From: Nostoc sp. NOS(2021)
GTDB lineage: Bacteria > Cyanobacteriota > Cyanobacteriia > Cyanobacteriales > Nostocaceae
DNA length: 64,000 bases
NCBI RefSeq assembly: GCF_017115025.1
Contig: NZ_JABXKM010000061.1
Coordinates: 1-64,000, forward strand
Direction of reading: 5' to 3'
The notes beneath the pieces were generated by a model, which saw only the letters and a list, made by a program, of their open reading frames with translations, had not been told where the DNA came from and ran no database searches. Below, piece after piece: positions 54,899 to 63,402 of this stretch (positions within the stretch are counted from its first letter, which is position 1; each line of letters starts with the position of its first letter). Both the position numbers and the translations under genes were made by a program.

Positions 54899-56185
54899 AT
54901 GAAATGTCCCCGGTGCGAATCTACTTCATATCGTAAAAATGGTCGTCGGAATGACAAGCAGAATTACCTCTGCAAAAACTGTGGTAAACAATTCCTTGAG
55001 CCTGCATTCCCTCGTTCCCTAGAAACTGACTTGTTTGCTAACAGCAACGGGCATACTAAAGTCTCTATGGCTGAAGTGACAGAACTTTCTTTAGTACAAA
55101 ACCTGCTAGAAGAAAAAGCCACAGAGAAAAGTCTTAGCTCTTTTAGTTTGACATTAGCTGAAGAACTGCTGCAAACTATATTATCGCCTGATTGGCTAGA
55201 ATCTGCTGCGTTCAGTCAATTGCTCTTCAAAATTCAGCAAAAAAATGAAATTAAACCTAAGCTGGAAACAGGAATCTCTCTTCTACTTTTGGATGCAGAA
55301 AACTTAAAATTAGATGTTAATTCAGAATTATTTTTAGCAAGTATCTGTGAGTATCCTCTCCAAGTTAAAATTGCATTTGCTAACTGGAGAAATCCCAGCA
55401 TTGGGAAGCAAGATATTGAACTATATAACCGTGGCTATCAACTTGTCCATGTGCCTGAGGGTAAGAATAGTGCTGATGCAAAAATGATCGCAATTGGTGC
55501 TTGTGTTTTACGCTCTTATCCAACAGTTAAAGAAATCTTGGTCTGTTCTAGCGATGGAATTTTAATTCACCTCTGTAATGAACTTCAAAATCAAGGATTG
55601 ATTGTCTATTGGGTACGTAGACAAGGGCAAACTTTGCATATAGAAAATAGGAATACTGGCAAATTAACTCATTATTCCTTAGCAATGGCAACAGAAGTTC
55701 CATCCTTGGAAAAGGTGGTTGAGCAAATTCAAGATTTAATTAAAAATGAGCAGGAATCAATCAATGCTCGATTAAACAGTTTAGTTGCTATTGCCAGTTT
55801 ATTTCAAGAAAGATGTGATATCAATATTAAACATAATCCAAAGCAACCAGAAATTGAGAAAATAATCCCTGTTTTAGATAACTCAGTTACAGAATCTATT
55901 CAAGAAGTAAAAAAAGAAGATTTTCCGAAAGTTTCTAATGGTAAAACATTGGATAAATTACTATTGAAGATTATTCAAGATATACAAATCAAGTCTCCTG
56001 AAACTAAATTATCTGTGCCTAAGCTCGGTTCAGAATTACAAAAAATAACCGGAGATTCTCCTAATTCAATTGTCAAAAAATTAAAGTTAGGTTCTAGTTT
56101 TACCAAATATTTAGAATCATCTCCCACATTTACATTAAAAGCAAGTGGCAAGGAATACGAGGTAACAGCGCTACTCTGCGAATAG
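54899..56185 (+). CDS. IS1-type zinc ribbon fused to NYN (PIN-like) domain protein
   Basis: The 428-residue protein has three parts. Residues 1-35 form a zinc ribbon (C3, C6, C25, C28: MKCPRCESTSYRKNG and YLCKNCGKQF) like the N-terminus of IS1 InsA. Residues about 124-245 match an NYN/LabA-like PIN-fold RNase: LLLLDAENLKL (D132), EGKNSADAKM (N190, D193) and VCSSDGILI (D219). Residues about 345-428 form a helix-rich C-terminal domain (DKLLLKIIQDIQ ... SFTKYLESSPTFTL) that resembles an OST-HTH/LOTUS winged helix. Together this suggests a nucleic-acid-binding RNase. No IS1 element is nearby. Function unknown. Confidence 0.75.
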   Translation: MKCPRCESTSYRKNGRRNDKQNYLCKNCGKQFLEPAFPRSLETDLFANSNGHTKVSMAEVTELSLVQNLLEEKATEKSLSSFSLTLAEELLQTILSPDWLESAAFSQLLFKIQQKNEIKPKLETGISLLLLDAENLKLDVNSELFLASICEYPLQVKIAFANWRNPSIGKQDIELYNRGYQLVHVPEGKNSADAKMIAIGACVLRSYPTVKEILVCSSDGILIHLCNELQNQGLIVYWVRRQGQTLHIENRNTGKLTHYSLAMATEVPSLEKVVEQIQDLIKNEQESINARLNSLVAIASLFQERCDINIKHNPKQPEIEKIIPVLDNSVTESIQEVKKEDFPKVSNGKTLDKLLLKIIQDIQIKSPETKLSVPKLGSELQKITGDSPNSIVKKLKLGSSFTKYLESSPTFTLKASGKEYEVTALLCE

Positions 56186-56262
56186 ATACTTTCTGGATGT
56201 CTACGTACAACCTGAGCCTGTAATTCAGTATTATCTAAAAAGATATAAATGTAAATAATACG

Positions 56263-56967
56263 ATGCAGGATAAAGTCGTTGTTGTTGTTGGTGCTACCGG
56301 TGGTATTGGTTCAGCTTTAACACACAAACTTGCGCCTACCGGAGTCCGGTTGGTATTGGCTGCCAGAGATGCAGTTTATTTAACAACACTGGCAAATCAG
56401 TTACCAGGGCAAGTTTTGAGCGTTCCCACAGATATTACTGACCCCCAACAGGTAGATAATTTGATCAAAAAGACCATCGCTGAGTTTGGTCAAATCGATA
56501 TTTTGGTGAATGCAGCTGGTGCTGGTATACTCAAGCCTTACAACAGCCTGGAACCCGCTGATTTAGACAAGATGCTAGATGTCAACTTAAAAGGCAGCTT
56601 TTACACCACTCAGGCAGCTGCTGAAGAGATGCAAAAGCGCAAGTCTGGTCACATCTGTAATGTGGTAGGAATTCTGGGCAAGCATTCGATGGGGATGGCA
56701 GCAGCTTATTCTGCTTCTAAGTTTGGTGTTGTCGGTTTCAGCAAGTGCATGGCAGAGGAACTCAAGCGTTTTGGTATCAAGTTCACGCTATTCTACTTTG
56801 GTGGGGTAGATTCTCCTTTCTGGGATAATGTCAACCTAAAAGTAGACCGAAAAAAAATGCTCAGTCCTGAAACTGCTGCCAATGCGATTTTCTTTGCCCT
56901 TTCTGCCGAACCGCAAGCTGTGCCAATGGAAATTAATATTCAACCTGATAGTCATCTGTTCTTTTAA
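56263..56967 (+). CDS. SDR family NAD(P)-dependent oxidoreductase
   Basis: The 234-residue protein is a classical short-chain dehydrogenase. It has the cofactor motif GATGGIGSAL (10-19), DILVNAAGAGI, the catalytic YSASK (Tyr and Lys) in MAAAYSASKFGVVGFS, and the substrate loop YFGGVDSPFWDN. The expected catalytic Ser before the Tyr is replaced around VVGILGK, so the activity may be altered or the Ser lies elsewhere. The likely reaction is reduction or oxidation of a small alcohol or ketone. It lies 106 bp ahead of the hydroxyphenylpyruvate dioxygenase gene and could be cotranscribed with it. Confidence 0.9.
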   Translation: MQDKVVVVVGATGGIGSALTHKLAPTGVRLVLAARDAVYLTTLANQLPGQVLSVPTDITDPQQVDNLIKKTIAEFGQIDILVNAAGAGILKPYNSLEPADLDKMLDVNLKGSFYTTQAAAEEMQKRKSGHICNVVGILGKHSMGMAAAYSASKFGVVGFSKCMAEELKRFGIKFTLFYFGGVDSPFWDNVNLKVDRKKMLSPETAANAIFFALSAEPQAVPMEINIQPDSHLFF

Positions 56968-57073
56968 AGTGGGAGTACGCCTAGATAATTCTTGCTTAGG
57001 AAAGACGTGAAAATCTAGCAAAAAAGGCAAAATTTACAGATATATAAACTTTTATGCTGGATTTTGAGTATCT

Positions 57074-58138
57074 ATGAAAATTGATCACGTTCATTTATAT
57101 GTAGAAGACGCCAAAGTGTGGCGGGATTGGTTTGTACACCATCTTGGTTTTCAAGCAGTAGCCGATCGCATCAGTTCATTTCATACTTGTACAGAAGTGG
57201 TCAAAAGTGGCACTGTCTGCTTTTTTCTGTCTTCGCCACTGTTGCCCACAAGTCCAGTAGCTGAGTTTCTGCGTCAATATCCCCCAGGTGTGGCAGATGT
57301 GGCTTTTGCTGTCGAAGATGTCGAAGGCGCGATCGCACTAGCTGAAAAACACGGTGCTACAATCCTACAACCCATCCAGGAACGCCAGATCGGTACGGCA
57401 TTCCTCAAGTGTGGCAAAATTGCCGCCTGGGGTGGACTGACTCATACTTTGATCGAAAAGTCATTTGTAACTAACACAAATGACAACGGACAAATCACAA
57501 ATGACAACACTTTTACCGCCATAGATCACATAGTCCTGAACGTGGCAGTTGGTGAATTAGAGCGTGCTGTCGCTTGGTATGAAAATATCCTAGATTTTCA
57601 ACCCCAGCAAGCATTTAAAATTAAAACCGATCGCTCTGGTTTACACAGCCAGGTGATGGTTTCGCGCAACGGTAGCGTCCAATTGCCCATTAATGAACCG
57701 GCTTCCAGCAATTCCCAAATTCAGGAGTTTCTCGATGTCAATCGGGGGGCAGGAATTCAACATATTGCCTTGCGGACGACTAATCTTGTGAGTGCGATCG
57801 CTAAATTTCGTGCCAGTGGTTTATCCTTACTCTCAGTTCCTCAAACCTACTACTCGCAACTAAAACAGCGTCCAGGACTCACCCTATCACCCCTAGAACT
57901 GGAAGCGATCGCTCAACAGGAAATTCTGGTGGACTGGCAAGAATATACTCCTGTAGGGGGACAACAAACCGCACCCCTACTACTGCAAATTTTCACCCAG
58001 CCCATTTTTGAACAGCCGACATTTTTCTTTGAGTTTATTGAGCGCCGTTTCCAAGCTAAAGGTTTTGGCGAAGGTAACTTTCGCGCCTTATTTGAAGCCA
58101 TTGAAAGCGAACAAATCAAACGCGGTACCTTGCAATGA
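57074..58138 (+). CDS. 4-hydroxyphenylpyruvate dioxygenase
   Basis: The 354-residue VOC-superfamily enzyme matches HPPD, which makes homogentisate for tocopherol and plastoquinone-related synthesis. The iron ligands are visible as H in TAIDHIVLNV, H in GIQHIALRT and E in FFFEFIERR. The C-terminal segment GFGEGNFRALFEAIE is the family's closing helix. Two VOC halves are joined by a linker that contains an insert FVTNTNDNGQITNDNTFT, encoded by CAAATGA-type heptads (57468-57510), another case of intergenic repeat read in frame. Confidence 0.93.
   Translation: MKIDHVHLYVEDAKVWRDWFVHHLGFQAVADRISSFHTCTEVVKSGTVCFFLSSPLLPTSPVAEFLRQYPPGVADVAFAVEDVEGAIALAEKHGATILQPIQERQIGTAFLKCGKIAAWGGLTHTLIEKSFVTNTNDNGQITNDNTFTAIDHIVLNVAVGELERAVAWYENILDFQPQQAFKIKTDRSGLHSQVMVSRNGSVQLPINEPASSNSQIQEFLDVNRGAGIQHIALRTTNLVSAIAKFRASGLSLLSVPQTYYSQLKQRPGLTLSPLELEAIAQQEILVDWQEYTPVGGQQTAPLLLQIFTQPIFEQPTFFFEFIERRFQAKGFGEGNFRALFEAIESEQIKRGTLQ
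57468..57510. repeat. Heptad repeats inside the HPPD gene
   Basis: CACAAATGACAA and CGGACAAATCACAAATGACA repeat the CAAATGAC/GTCATTTG heptad class found between the M16 genes. The segment adds about 14 codons in the linker between the two enzyme halves. Confidence 0.7.
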
Positions 58139-58243
58139 TGCCTGAGTACAATTTACCTTTTTTGTACTATTTCTATGGACTTAATGGTGATAACCTTGAT
58201 TTGTAAGTAACTTGCAGAGTGAAAGATATTGAGATAAATCTAA

Positions 58244-58375
58244 AATTTTACTTACAGTTTCCAAGCTCCCAAATTTTATCAGCACTTGGGGTATGAAGTT
58301 TTTGGAGAGTTAGAGGATTTTCCTCTAGGTCATTGTCGATATTTTCTTCAAAAGAGTTTACAAAAAAAACCTTAG
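58244..58375 (+). pseudogene. GNAT acetyltransferase remnant
   Basis: A frame from 58244 to the TAG at 58373-58375 encodes FQAPKFYQHLGYEVFGELED and FPLGHCRYFLQKSL, the C-terminal signature of GNAT N-acetyltransferases (A-P-x-F-Y-x-x-L-G-Y-E, then GHxRYFLxK). Everything upstream of this motif is lost and no start codon is in place. Confidence 0.7.
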
Positions 58376-58414
58376 CTAGTAGGTTACGCTACGGCAAAAC
58401 GCCTAACACATGGT

Positions 58415-58642
58415 TCACAACACAGGCAAAAGTTGGATAATTTCTCCAGGATTTCTCTTAGGATATTCACGCCAAAGTAGATTGTACACCTGTAGTAAAG
58501 ACTTTTTTTCAGGATCATCATCAGAATAACTTAATGCTAATTCGTAGAAGTCAGCAAAAGCTGGTTGGATTTCACAGCCTAAAAATTTGCTAACGAAACT
58601 ATGTTTTCCAGTAATAACAAGGAAATCTAACTTAGTACACAT
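58415..58642 (-). CDS. Hypothetical protein, 75 aa
   Basis: The 75-residue product reads MCTKLDFLVITGKHSFVSKF and ends in YPKRNPGEIIQLLPVL. No family is recognised. It starts six bases after the stop of the gene at 58649-59020 on the same strand, so the two are probably cotranscribed and may form a pair. The acidic patch SYSDDDPEKK and soluble composition suggest a small cytoplasmic protein. Confidence 0.55.
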   Translation of the reverse strand: MCTKLDFLVITGKHSFVSKFLGCEIQPAFADFYELALSYSDDDPEKKSLLQVYNLLWREYPKRNPGEIIQLLPVL

Positions 58643-58648
58643 AATTAC

Positions 58649-59020
58649 CTAATCAGGCTCTCCAGCATACAATGCAAACCAAAAATGTCCACATTCATGA
58701 TTAAACTCTGCAATAGTTTCAGCCGTTGCTGGAAATACAAATGCGAGAGGGAACGCTTTTAAAGGCTCAAATGCTATTGCTACAATTTCTTGATTCCCAT
58801 GTTGCGATACTGCTTGCAAGAGTTTAATTTCATCTTCTTCAGAAAAGTGATCTCCACTTTCTGTTGGTATGGCAATCCAGTCAGACTGCTTAATAATATT
58901 AAGTTTACTAGGCTCGATAGTACTTCCAGAACCGATTACAACTTTGTTTAGTTTTTCCCTAAGTTTAGTTACTTCTTCATCATTGAAAATAGGCTTTAAA
59001 AATTTCCATTCTTCACTCAT
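58649..59020 (-). CDS. Hypothetical protein, 123 aa
   Basis: The 123-residue soluble protein begins MSEEWKFLKPIFNDEEVTKL and contains DWIAIPTESGDHFSEEDEIKLLQAV and a C-terminal ATAETIAEFNHECGHFWFALYAGEPD. The HECGH string recalls a zinc-ligand arrangement but is not enough to assign a protease. The size, acidity and a small companion gene downstream would fit an immunity or antitoxin protein, but no toxin is visible nearby. No family recognised. Confidence 0.55.
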   Translation of the reverse strand: MSEEWKFLKPIFNDEEVTKLREKLNKVVIGSGSTIEPSKLNIIKQSDWIAIPTESGDHFSEEDEIKLLQAVSQHGNQEIVAIAFEPLKAFPLAFVFPATAETIAEFNHECGHFWFALYAGEPD

Positions 59021-59264
59021 AATTTCCCTGAAGGTGATGGTAGCTTATATCTAAATACTGTGTGTTTTTTACTACCTAATGGATTAACTTGTTATAGTTA
59101 GAGAACCTTCCGTACTATTATTCCGAACACTGATTGTTGAAATATATTGTTATATCTGGATAGTTCTTGAGCTAATTTTTGTGCAGGGCTTAAATCACGC
59201 TGTTACTCTCGAAAAATAGCCATATATCTGAGATAATTGTAATAAGAATTAACATTTTCCGCCG

Positions 59265-59957
59265 ATGCTAAGACTGATTACTGACTTCGACGGCCCAATT
59301 ATTGATGTTTCTGAACGGTACTACCGTGTTTATCAATTCTGCTTGGAGAAAACCCGTCGTCCAAACCAAGTAGTGCAAGAACTTCCGAAAGCGGAATTTT
59401 GGCAGTTAAAGCGATCGCGCGTTCCTGAAAAACAAATCGCCTTAAATTCCGGGTTAGACGAAACCCAAGCCCAAGAATTTGCCCAGTTACGACGCCAAAC
59501 TGTGCATACAGAACCCTATTTCAAGTATGACACTCTCCTGCCCGGTGCTGTGGATGCACTGTTAAAAATTCAACAAGCTGGAATTGATTTGGCAGTTCTG
59601 ACTATGCGCCGAGTTCGAGAACTAGATTATGCTTTTAAAAAATACGATTTGGAGAGATTTTTCCCGGAAAATCGTTGTTATTGCCTGAGTAACGACTACA
59701 TTAAAACTCGCGATATTGAAGATAAGCCCTTATTGATGGCTAGGGCATTAAAAGAACTGCCCCCGGCTGCTGATACCTGGATGGTGGGAGATACGGAAGC
59801 CGATATCACCGCAGCTAAAAATTATGGTATCAAGGTGATGGCTGTGGAATCTGGGATTCGCGATCGCACCCAATTGGAACTTTACCACCCCGACTTAATC
59901 GTTAAGGATTTCAGCGCTGCTGTAGATTTAGTCCTAAAACCTAAACACCTTGTCTAG
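59265..59957 (+). CDS. HAD family hydrolase
   Basis: The 230-residue HAD-superfamily protein has motif I DFDGPIIDVS (D7 nucleophile, D9), a helical cap (about 15-95), motif II LTMRR, a conserved Lys in KPLLMARAL and motif III/IV GDTEADITAAK. Such enzymes are usually phosphatases for sugar phosphates or nucleotides. The cap type (C1) agrees with a phosphoglycolate-phosphatase-like member, but the substrate is not determined. It is convergent with the CPP1-like gene, and a hairpin lies between them. Confidence 0.85.
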   Translation: MLRLITDFDGPIIDVSERYYRVYQFCLEKTRRPNQVVQELPKAEFWQLKRSRVPEKQIALNSGLDETQAQEFAQLRRQTVHTEPYFKYDTLLPGAVDALLKIQQAGIDLAVLTMRRVRELDYAFKKYDLERFFPENRCYCLSNDYIKTRDIEDKPLLMARALKELPPAADTWMVGDTEADITAAKNYGIKVMAVESGIRDRTQLELYHPDLIVKDFSAAVDLVLKPKHLV

Positions 59958-60014
59958 AAAGGCTCTGTAACTGCAACAGCTTGAATTAATCAGCATTCAG
60001 GTTACAAATCAAAG

Positions 60015-60044
60015 CAGGAGTCAGCATACATATTCTGACTCCTG
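60015..60044. terminator. Bidirectional stem-loop between convergent genes
   Basis: CAGGAGTCAG (60015-60024) pairs exactly with CTGACTCCTG (60035-60044) over a 10-base loop, 57 bp after the HAD gene and 70 bp after the convergent CPP1-like gene's end. Short T-rich tracts follow on both sides. It is also a common repeat sequence. Confidence 0.5.
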
Positions 60045-60113
60045 ACTCTCTTATTTGAGAAGAACACACATCAACCATGTCTTCTTCATAGAAACTTGCT
60101 TACGGGTAGCTAT

Positions 60114-60740
60114 TTAGCGTAGAAAGCTACTAACCAACCACAATAATATAAACGTTACTACCGTAGAGAACTGATTCGTTCCCAGACTGGTAAATGATAT
60201 TTGTGGTAAGAGCCAGCTAGCAACTAGTCCCCCAGCGATTAAGCCAATTATTAAACTGACCAGGGTGAACAAAACTGCTCGGCCAAATTTGCCTTCTTTG
60301 CGATTGAGAAAATAAATACTGGTAGCTACCCCAACCACCAATGCTAACTGCAAAACCTGATCTCCTCCCTCTGGATAAAACAGGCTAATAGAACTCAAAC
60401 CAAGAAACCAAGCTCCTGGTAAGAGTATATCCGCAGGTGTTGGCTGATCCAGCATCCGTTGCAGCCATGCAGGTGACTGCTCGCGAGGGGTTGGACTTTC
60501 TTTAGGAGGCGATTGCACTCGCAACTCTGGAAACCGGATACGCTCAGGGACTTTAATTTTACCTTCCTGGCGCATCCGTAAGCGATCCATTAAAATCGCA
60601 TCGTAAGCCGCTTCAATTACTTCTAAATGCTTGGCATCGCCACTATGTTGCTCGAATAGGCGATTACGAGCATCCTGAATTTCATCGAAGCTAGCCTCTT
60701 CTGATACCCCAAGTTTTTCGTAGGGATTTTGATCGCTCAT
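60114..60740 (-). CDS. CPP1-like family protein (J-like domain, DUF3353)
   Basis: The 208-residue protein starts with a J-domain-like region (NPYEKLGVSEEASFDEIQDARNRLFEQH and LEVIEAAYDAILMDRL, about 5-57) that lacks the HPD motif. A proline-rich linker and four membrane helices follow (about 105-205: LQLALVVGVATSIYFL, AVLFTLVSLIIGLIAGG, FSTVVTFILLWLVSSF). This is the layout of cyanobacterial and plastid CPP1 (chaperone-like protein of protochlorophyllide oxidoreductase), which stabilises that enzyme in chlorophyll synthesis. The cyanobacterial role is inferred. Confidence 0.85.
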   Translation of the reverse strand: MSDQNPYEKLGVSEEASFDEIQDARNRLFEQHSGDAKHLEVIEAAYDAILMDRLRMRQEGKIKVPERIRFPELRVQSPPKESPTPREQSPAWLQRMLDQPTPADILLPGAWFLGLSSISLFYPEGGDQVLQLALVVGVATSIYFLNRKEGKFGRAVLFTLVSLIIGLIAGGLVASWLLPQISFTSLGTNQFSTVVTFILLWLVSSFLR

Positions 60741-61382
60741 GGGAGTTTGTTACTTCAGCCTCAGTCAGCGGCAGTCTTTTGTCGAAGAAAAAACAGCTTT
60801 AGGTTTTATTTTGATCGAAACTAAAATCTCGACCTAATTTTATGCCCTACCAGGATAGTAGCACGGGTTAGTTTGATCGACTTTGTAATTTCAACTATAG
60901 TCACTTTAACATATTGCTATAACTCCGTGTATACCCTCATGTCGTTGATCAGTTCTGGCTCTAATCTAGAATTTGAACGGAGAATACCTAAAATGCATAG
61001 TTTTTATGAAAAAATCAACTTTACTGTTTCAAATTTGGCAACTTACTGTGCCCTAATAGAGTTTTTTTTAATTATACTGAATAATCGCTTGTGGTATATA
61101 TCCGCATATCGATTTAAAATTGAAACGTTTTAAGTTACCACCTAACTGGGATCAATAAGGTGTCTTGGTATCAAGAACTGTTGCGGCTAAAGTCAGAGCG
61201 CTTATATACTGTGGCTAACAGAAGTTTCGCGTTCTCATCGCCCACAATCCTGATTAGAGTATTTACTTTTAAATAATCAGGATTCTTATACCGTAGCCAT
61301 GTAGATTCTTAGTTAGTCCGAAAGTGGCAACTGCGTTTTTACGCAACCCTCTTGTTAATCTTACGAATTTTTGTGCAAAGTA
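60741..61382. other. Intergenic region upstream of the response regulator
   Basis: About 640 bp. An 11-bp inverted repeat AATCCTGATTA (61246-61256) / TAATCAGGATT (61274-61284) lies about 100 bp before the regulator start and could be an operator or terminator. An 86-codon ORF at 60873-61133 shows no family and is AT-rich, so it is not annotated. Confidence 0.5.
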
Positions 61383-62108
61383 ATGGTCATGGCTCCTGCC
61401 AAGATTCTTGTAGTTGACGACGATCCTGCGGTTCGGAATTTAATCCAACGCTTTTTGATTAAGCAGAACTATCAGGTGGAGGCTGCCGAAGATGGAAAGA
61501 CAGCCTTAGCTCTATTTGAGCAATTTAACCCTGATTTGGTGATTCTAGATGTGAATCTACCAGATGTAACTGGGTTTAACCTCTGCCAAGAGATGCAAAG
61601 TCGTAATGGTGTTTTTGTTCTGATGTTGACTAGTCGTGCTGACGAAGCTGACAAAATTCGCGGCTTTTCTAAAGGTGCTGACGACTATCTCACCAAGCCT
61701 TTTGGGCTGGGAGAGCTAGAAGTCAGAGTCGGAGCTATTTTGAGGCGTCAGCGAGTGATAACTACGGCCGAGCAGAAACGCTTGGTATTTGAAAAACTTA
61801 TGATTGATCCGGTGCGACGGGAGGTGGCACTTAATAACCAACCAGTACTCTTAACTGCTCTGGAATTTGACTTGTTGCATTTTTTAGCCAGTCATCCAGG
61901 TCGAGTTTGGCGGCGTGCAGAACTAATCCAAGAGGTGTGGGACTATGAATATGTCGGCGACCAGCGGGTTGTAGATGTACATATCGGCCAAATTCGCAAG
62001 AAGATTGAAATTGATGCAAGTCAGCCAGCATTAATTCAAACTGTACGTGGCGTAGGGTATAAGTTTGAATCTCCTGCTCACCCCCAGCAATTGGAAGCCA
62101 AATCCTGA
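61383..62108 (+). CDS. OmpR/PhoB-type response regulator
   Basis: The 241-residue regulator has a receiver domain (about 5-120 from the ATG at 61383) with the acidic pair VDDDP, phospho-acceptor Asp in LVILDVNLPD, LTSRAD and the conserved Lys in DYLTKPFG. A winged-helix DNA-binding domain follows (about 140-232: LTALEFDLLHFLASHPGRVWRRAELIQEVW, DVHIGQIRKKIE, TVRGVGYKFE). No kinase gene is adjacent, which is common in cyanobacteria. An ATG at 61389 is an alternative start. Targets are unknown. Confidence 0.92.
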   Translation: MVMAPAKILVVDDDPAVRNLIQRFLIKQNYQVEAAEDGKTALALFEQFNPDLVILDVNLPDVTGFNLCQEMQSRNGVFVLMLTSRADEADKIRGFSKGADDYLTKPFGLGELEVRVGAILRRQRVITTAEQKRLVFEKLMIDPVRREVALNNQPVLLTALEFDLLHFLASHPGRVWRRAELIQEVWDYEYVGDQRVVDVHIGQIRKKIEIDASQPALIQTVRGVGYKFESPAHPQQLEAKS

Positions 62109-62150
62109 GTTAATAGTCTAGAGTTTTTTAACTCTTGACTATTAACTTTT
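62109..62150 (+). terminator. Rho-independent terminator of the response regulator
   Basis: GTTAATAGTC-T-AGAGTT pairs with AACTCT-T-GACTATTAAC over a TTTT loop, with one internal mismatch. The stem begins directly after the TGA and is followed by TTTTG. Confidence 0.75.
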
Positions 62151-62674
62151 GGGGGAGCAATTAGTGAATTTCTTTGGCTTTAGTAAAAGACAAATTTAGG
62201 CAATCAAAATAGGTAGATATTGCTCAAATACAGACCAAGCAGTTATTTTAGATATTGATTTATCCGTTTAAGACAGTGGACAGGGGAGAGAGTCCACTGG
62301 AAAATATTTCTTTGCTTCTGACCGTTTTAGTAGATATAACGGTGCTTCGGGTGGAGTTCGGAGGGGTGCATAGCTGTGCTACCCTCCGAACGTGTTTGTA
62401 TCCAAAAGAAAACCGCTATATAAGCAAGTATTAAGGGTCAGCTAATATACTTAAGTCTTGCCTCAATTCTAAATCTTGTACTATTACCAACTAGTTTTAG
62501 CAACAGGAGAAACTATTGGAACCTTTTTAAGGATGAGAATCTACTGATCTTTTTGTTGTAATATTGCCCCCAGATGGCCGATCGCTATTTGGTCAAAATC
62601 CCATTGATGGGGCACGGTTTGCCGTGCCCATATTAGGGCATTAGCCGCCAGAATAACGCCCTTCATACCAGTAC
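62151..62674. other. Intergenic region with hairpin repeats
   Basis: Contains CAGTGGAC/GTCCACTG (62274-62299), the TATAAC/GCTATA-ended element at 62335-62420, and GGGCACGG/CCGTGCCC (62610-62629). No gene. Confidence 0.5.
62335..62420. mobile_element. TATAGC-ended MITE-like element, copy 3
   Basis: TATAACGGT (62335-62343) and GAAAACCGCTATA (62408-62420) flank a strong hairpin, GTTCGGAGGG paired with CCCTCCGAAC (62356-62391). Confidence 0.5.
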
Positions 62675-62929
62675 CTATGGGGTGTCTAGTAGATTAGCTG
62701 TTGCGGGTGAATCGATGCTGGGCATTTCTACTGAGGAGTGGTGGAACAAAGTTTCCAGATAGACTCGGGCAGCACGGCGATCGCTATCTCCATTTTGGAG
62801 TAAAAACAATGATAACGCCGCCGTCAACACTCTGTTTTCATCCCAATCGGGATGCTTTTCTAAGTAGTTTTTTAAGGATTCGTGGAGTGTTTCGGGAATT
62901 TCTGTAAAGATGCTAACCGTTGCTTTCAT
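62675..62929 (-). CDS. DUF2811 domain-containing protein
   Basis: The 84-residue protein matches the small cyanobacterial DUF2811 family over residues 1-66 (MKATVSIFTEIPETLHESLK, WDENRVLTAALSLFLLQNG and RRAARVYLETLFHH). The opening strand followed by two helices resembles a ribbon-helix-helix pattern, which would suit a small DNA-binding or antitoxin-like protein, but this is inference. The C-terminal tail (SSVEMPSIDSPATANLLDTP) is disordered-looking. It is preceded by GGAGGA. Confidence 0.8.
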   Translation of the reverse strand: MKATVSIFTEIPETLHESLKNYLEKHPDWDENRVLTAALSLFLLQNGDSDRRAARVYLETLFHHSSVEMPSIDSPATANLLDTP

Positions 62930-63402
62930 GAGATTTTCCTCCTATGAGGATAATCAAGAGGGACAAGTTGCTTGCGGTGAAGCGGCTTAGGGCTACCTTA
63001 CACGCTCTTTCGCTAGCCCGACAATCTGCGCCCACATCTGGTGGTAATATATTTTACACATTTGATGCCAACGGTTGAACGGACTATAAAAGCAAGCCGA
63101 ATCATTGTGCGGCAAGAGGGGGTGGGTTTGTCAATGCTGCGAAATGTTAAAAACGATTGTATAAAAAATAAATCCGAACGAAATAATCAGGTTTAAAGCC
63201 GAGTTTTCGTTACTTTACTTTATAAAAACTCAGTCTTTGAAGTTCCTTGTCACTGTCAATTAACAATCCCCAGTCAGACGGCAAGAAGCCTATTAGTTCG
63301 TTGAGCACCTGTGGAAAACTGCGAAAATCTCTGTGGAAACCCTGTGGAATGAGTGAGGAAAATTGCAGGCAATGATAAGAATTACCAAAATGTCACGAAA
63401 CG
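62930..63402. other. Intergenic region with DnaA-box-like cluster
   Basis: About 470 bp between divergent genes. Apart from the three TGTGGAA sites at 63310-63351 and a palindromic AAAACTCG/CGAGTTTT-like region near 63196-63230, nothing is recognised. Confidence 0.5.
63310..63351 (-). promoter_or_regulatory. Cluster of three DnaA-box-like sites
   Basis: TGTGGAAAA (63310-63318), TGTGGAAAC (63332-63340) and TGTGGAATG (63343-63351) are in the same orientation. The first is the exact reverse complement of TTTTCCACA, the cyanobacterial DnaA-box form. They lie 52 bp before the MFS transporter ATG. Confidence 0.4.

Noticed and set aside
60873-61133. Plus-strand ORF of 86 aa upstream of the response regulator
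   Set aside because: AT-rich, no family, weak start context; could be leader sequence. Kept as non-coding.
63310-63351. Chromosomal origin of replication
   Set aside because: Only three box-like sites, and neither dnaA nor dnaN is visible nearby; a regulatory cluster is the most that can be claimed.
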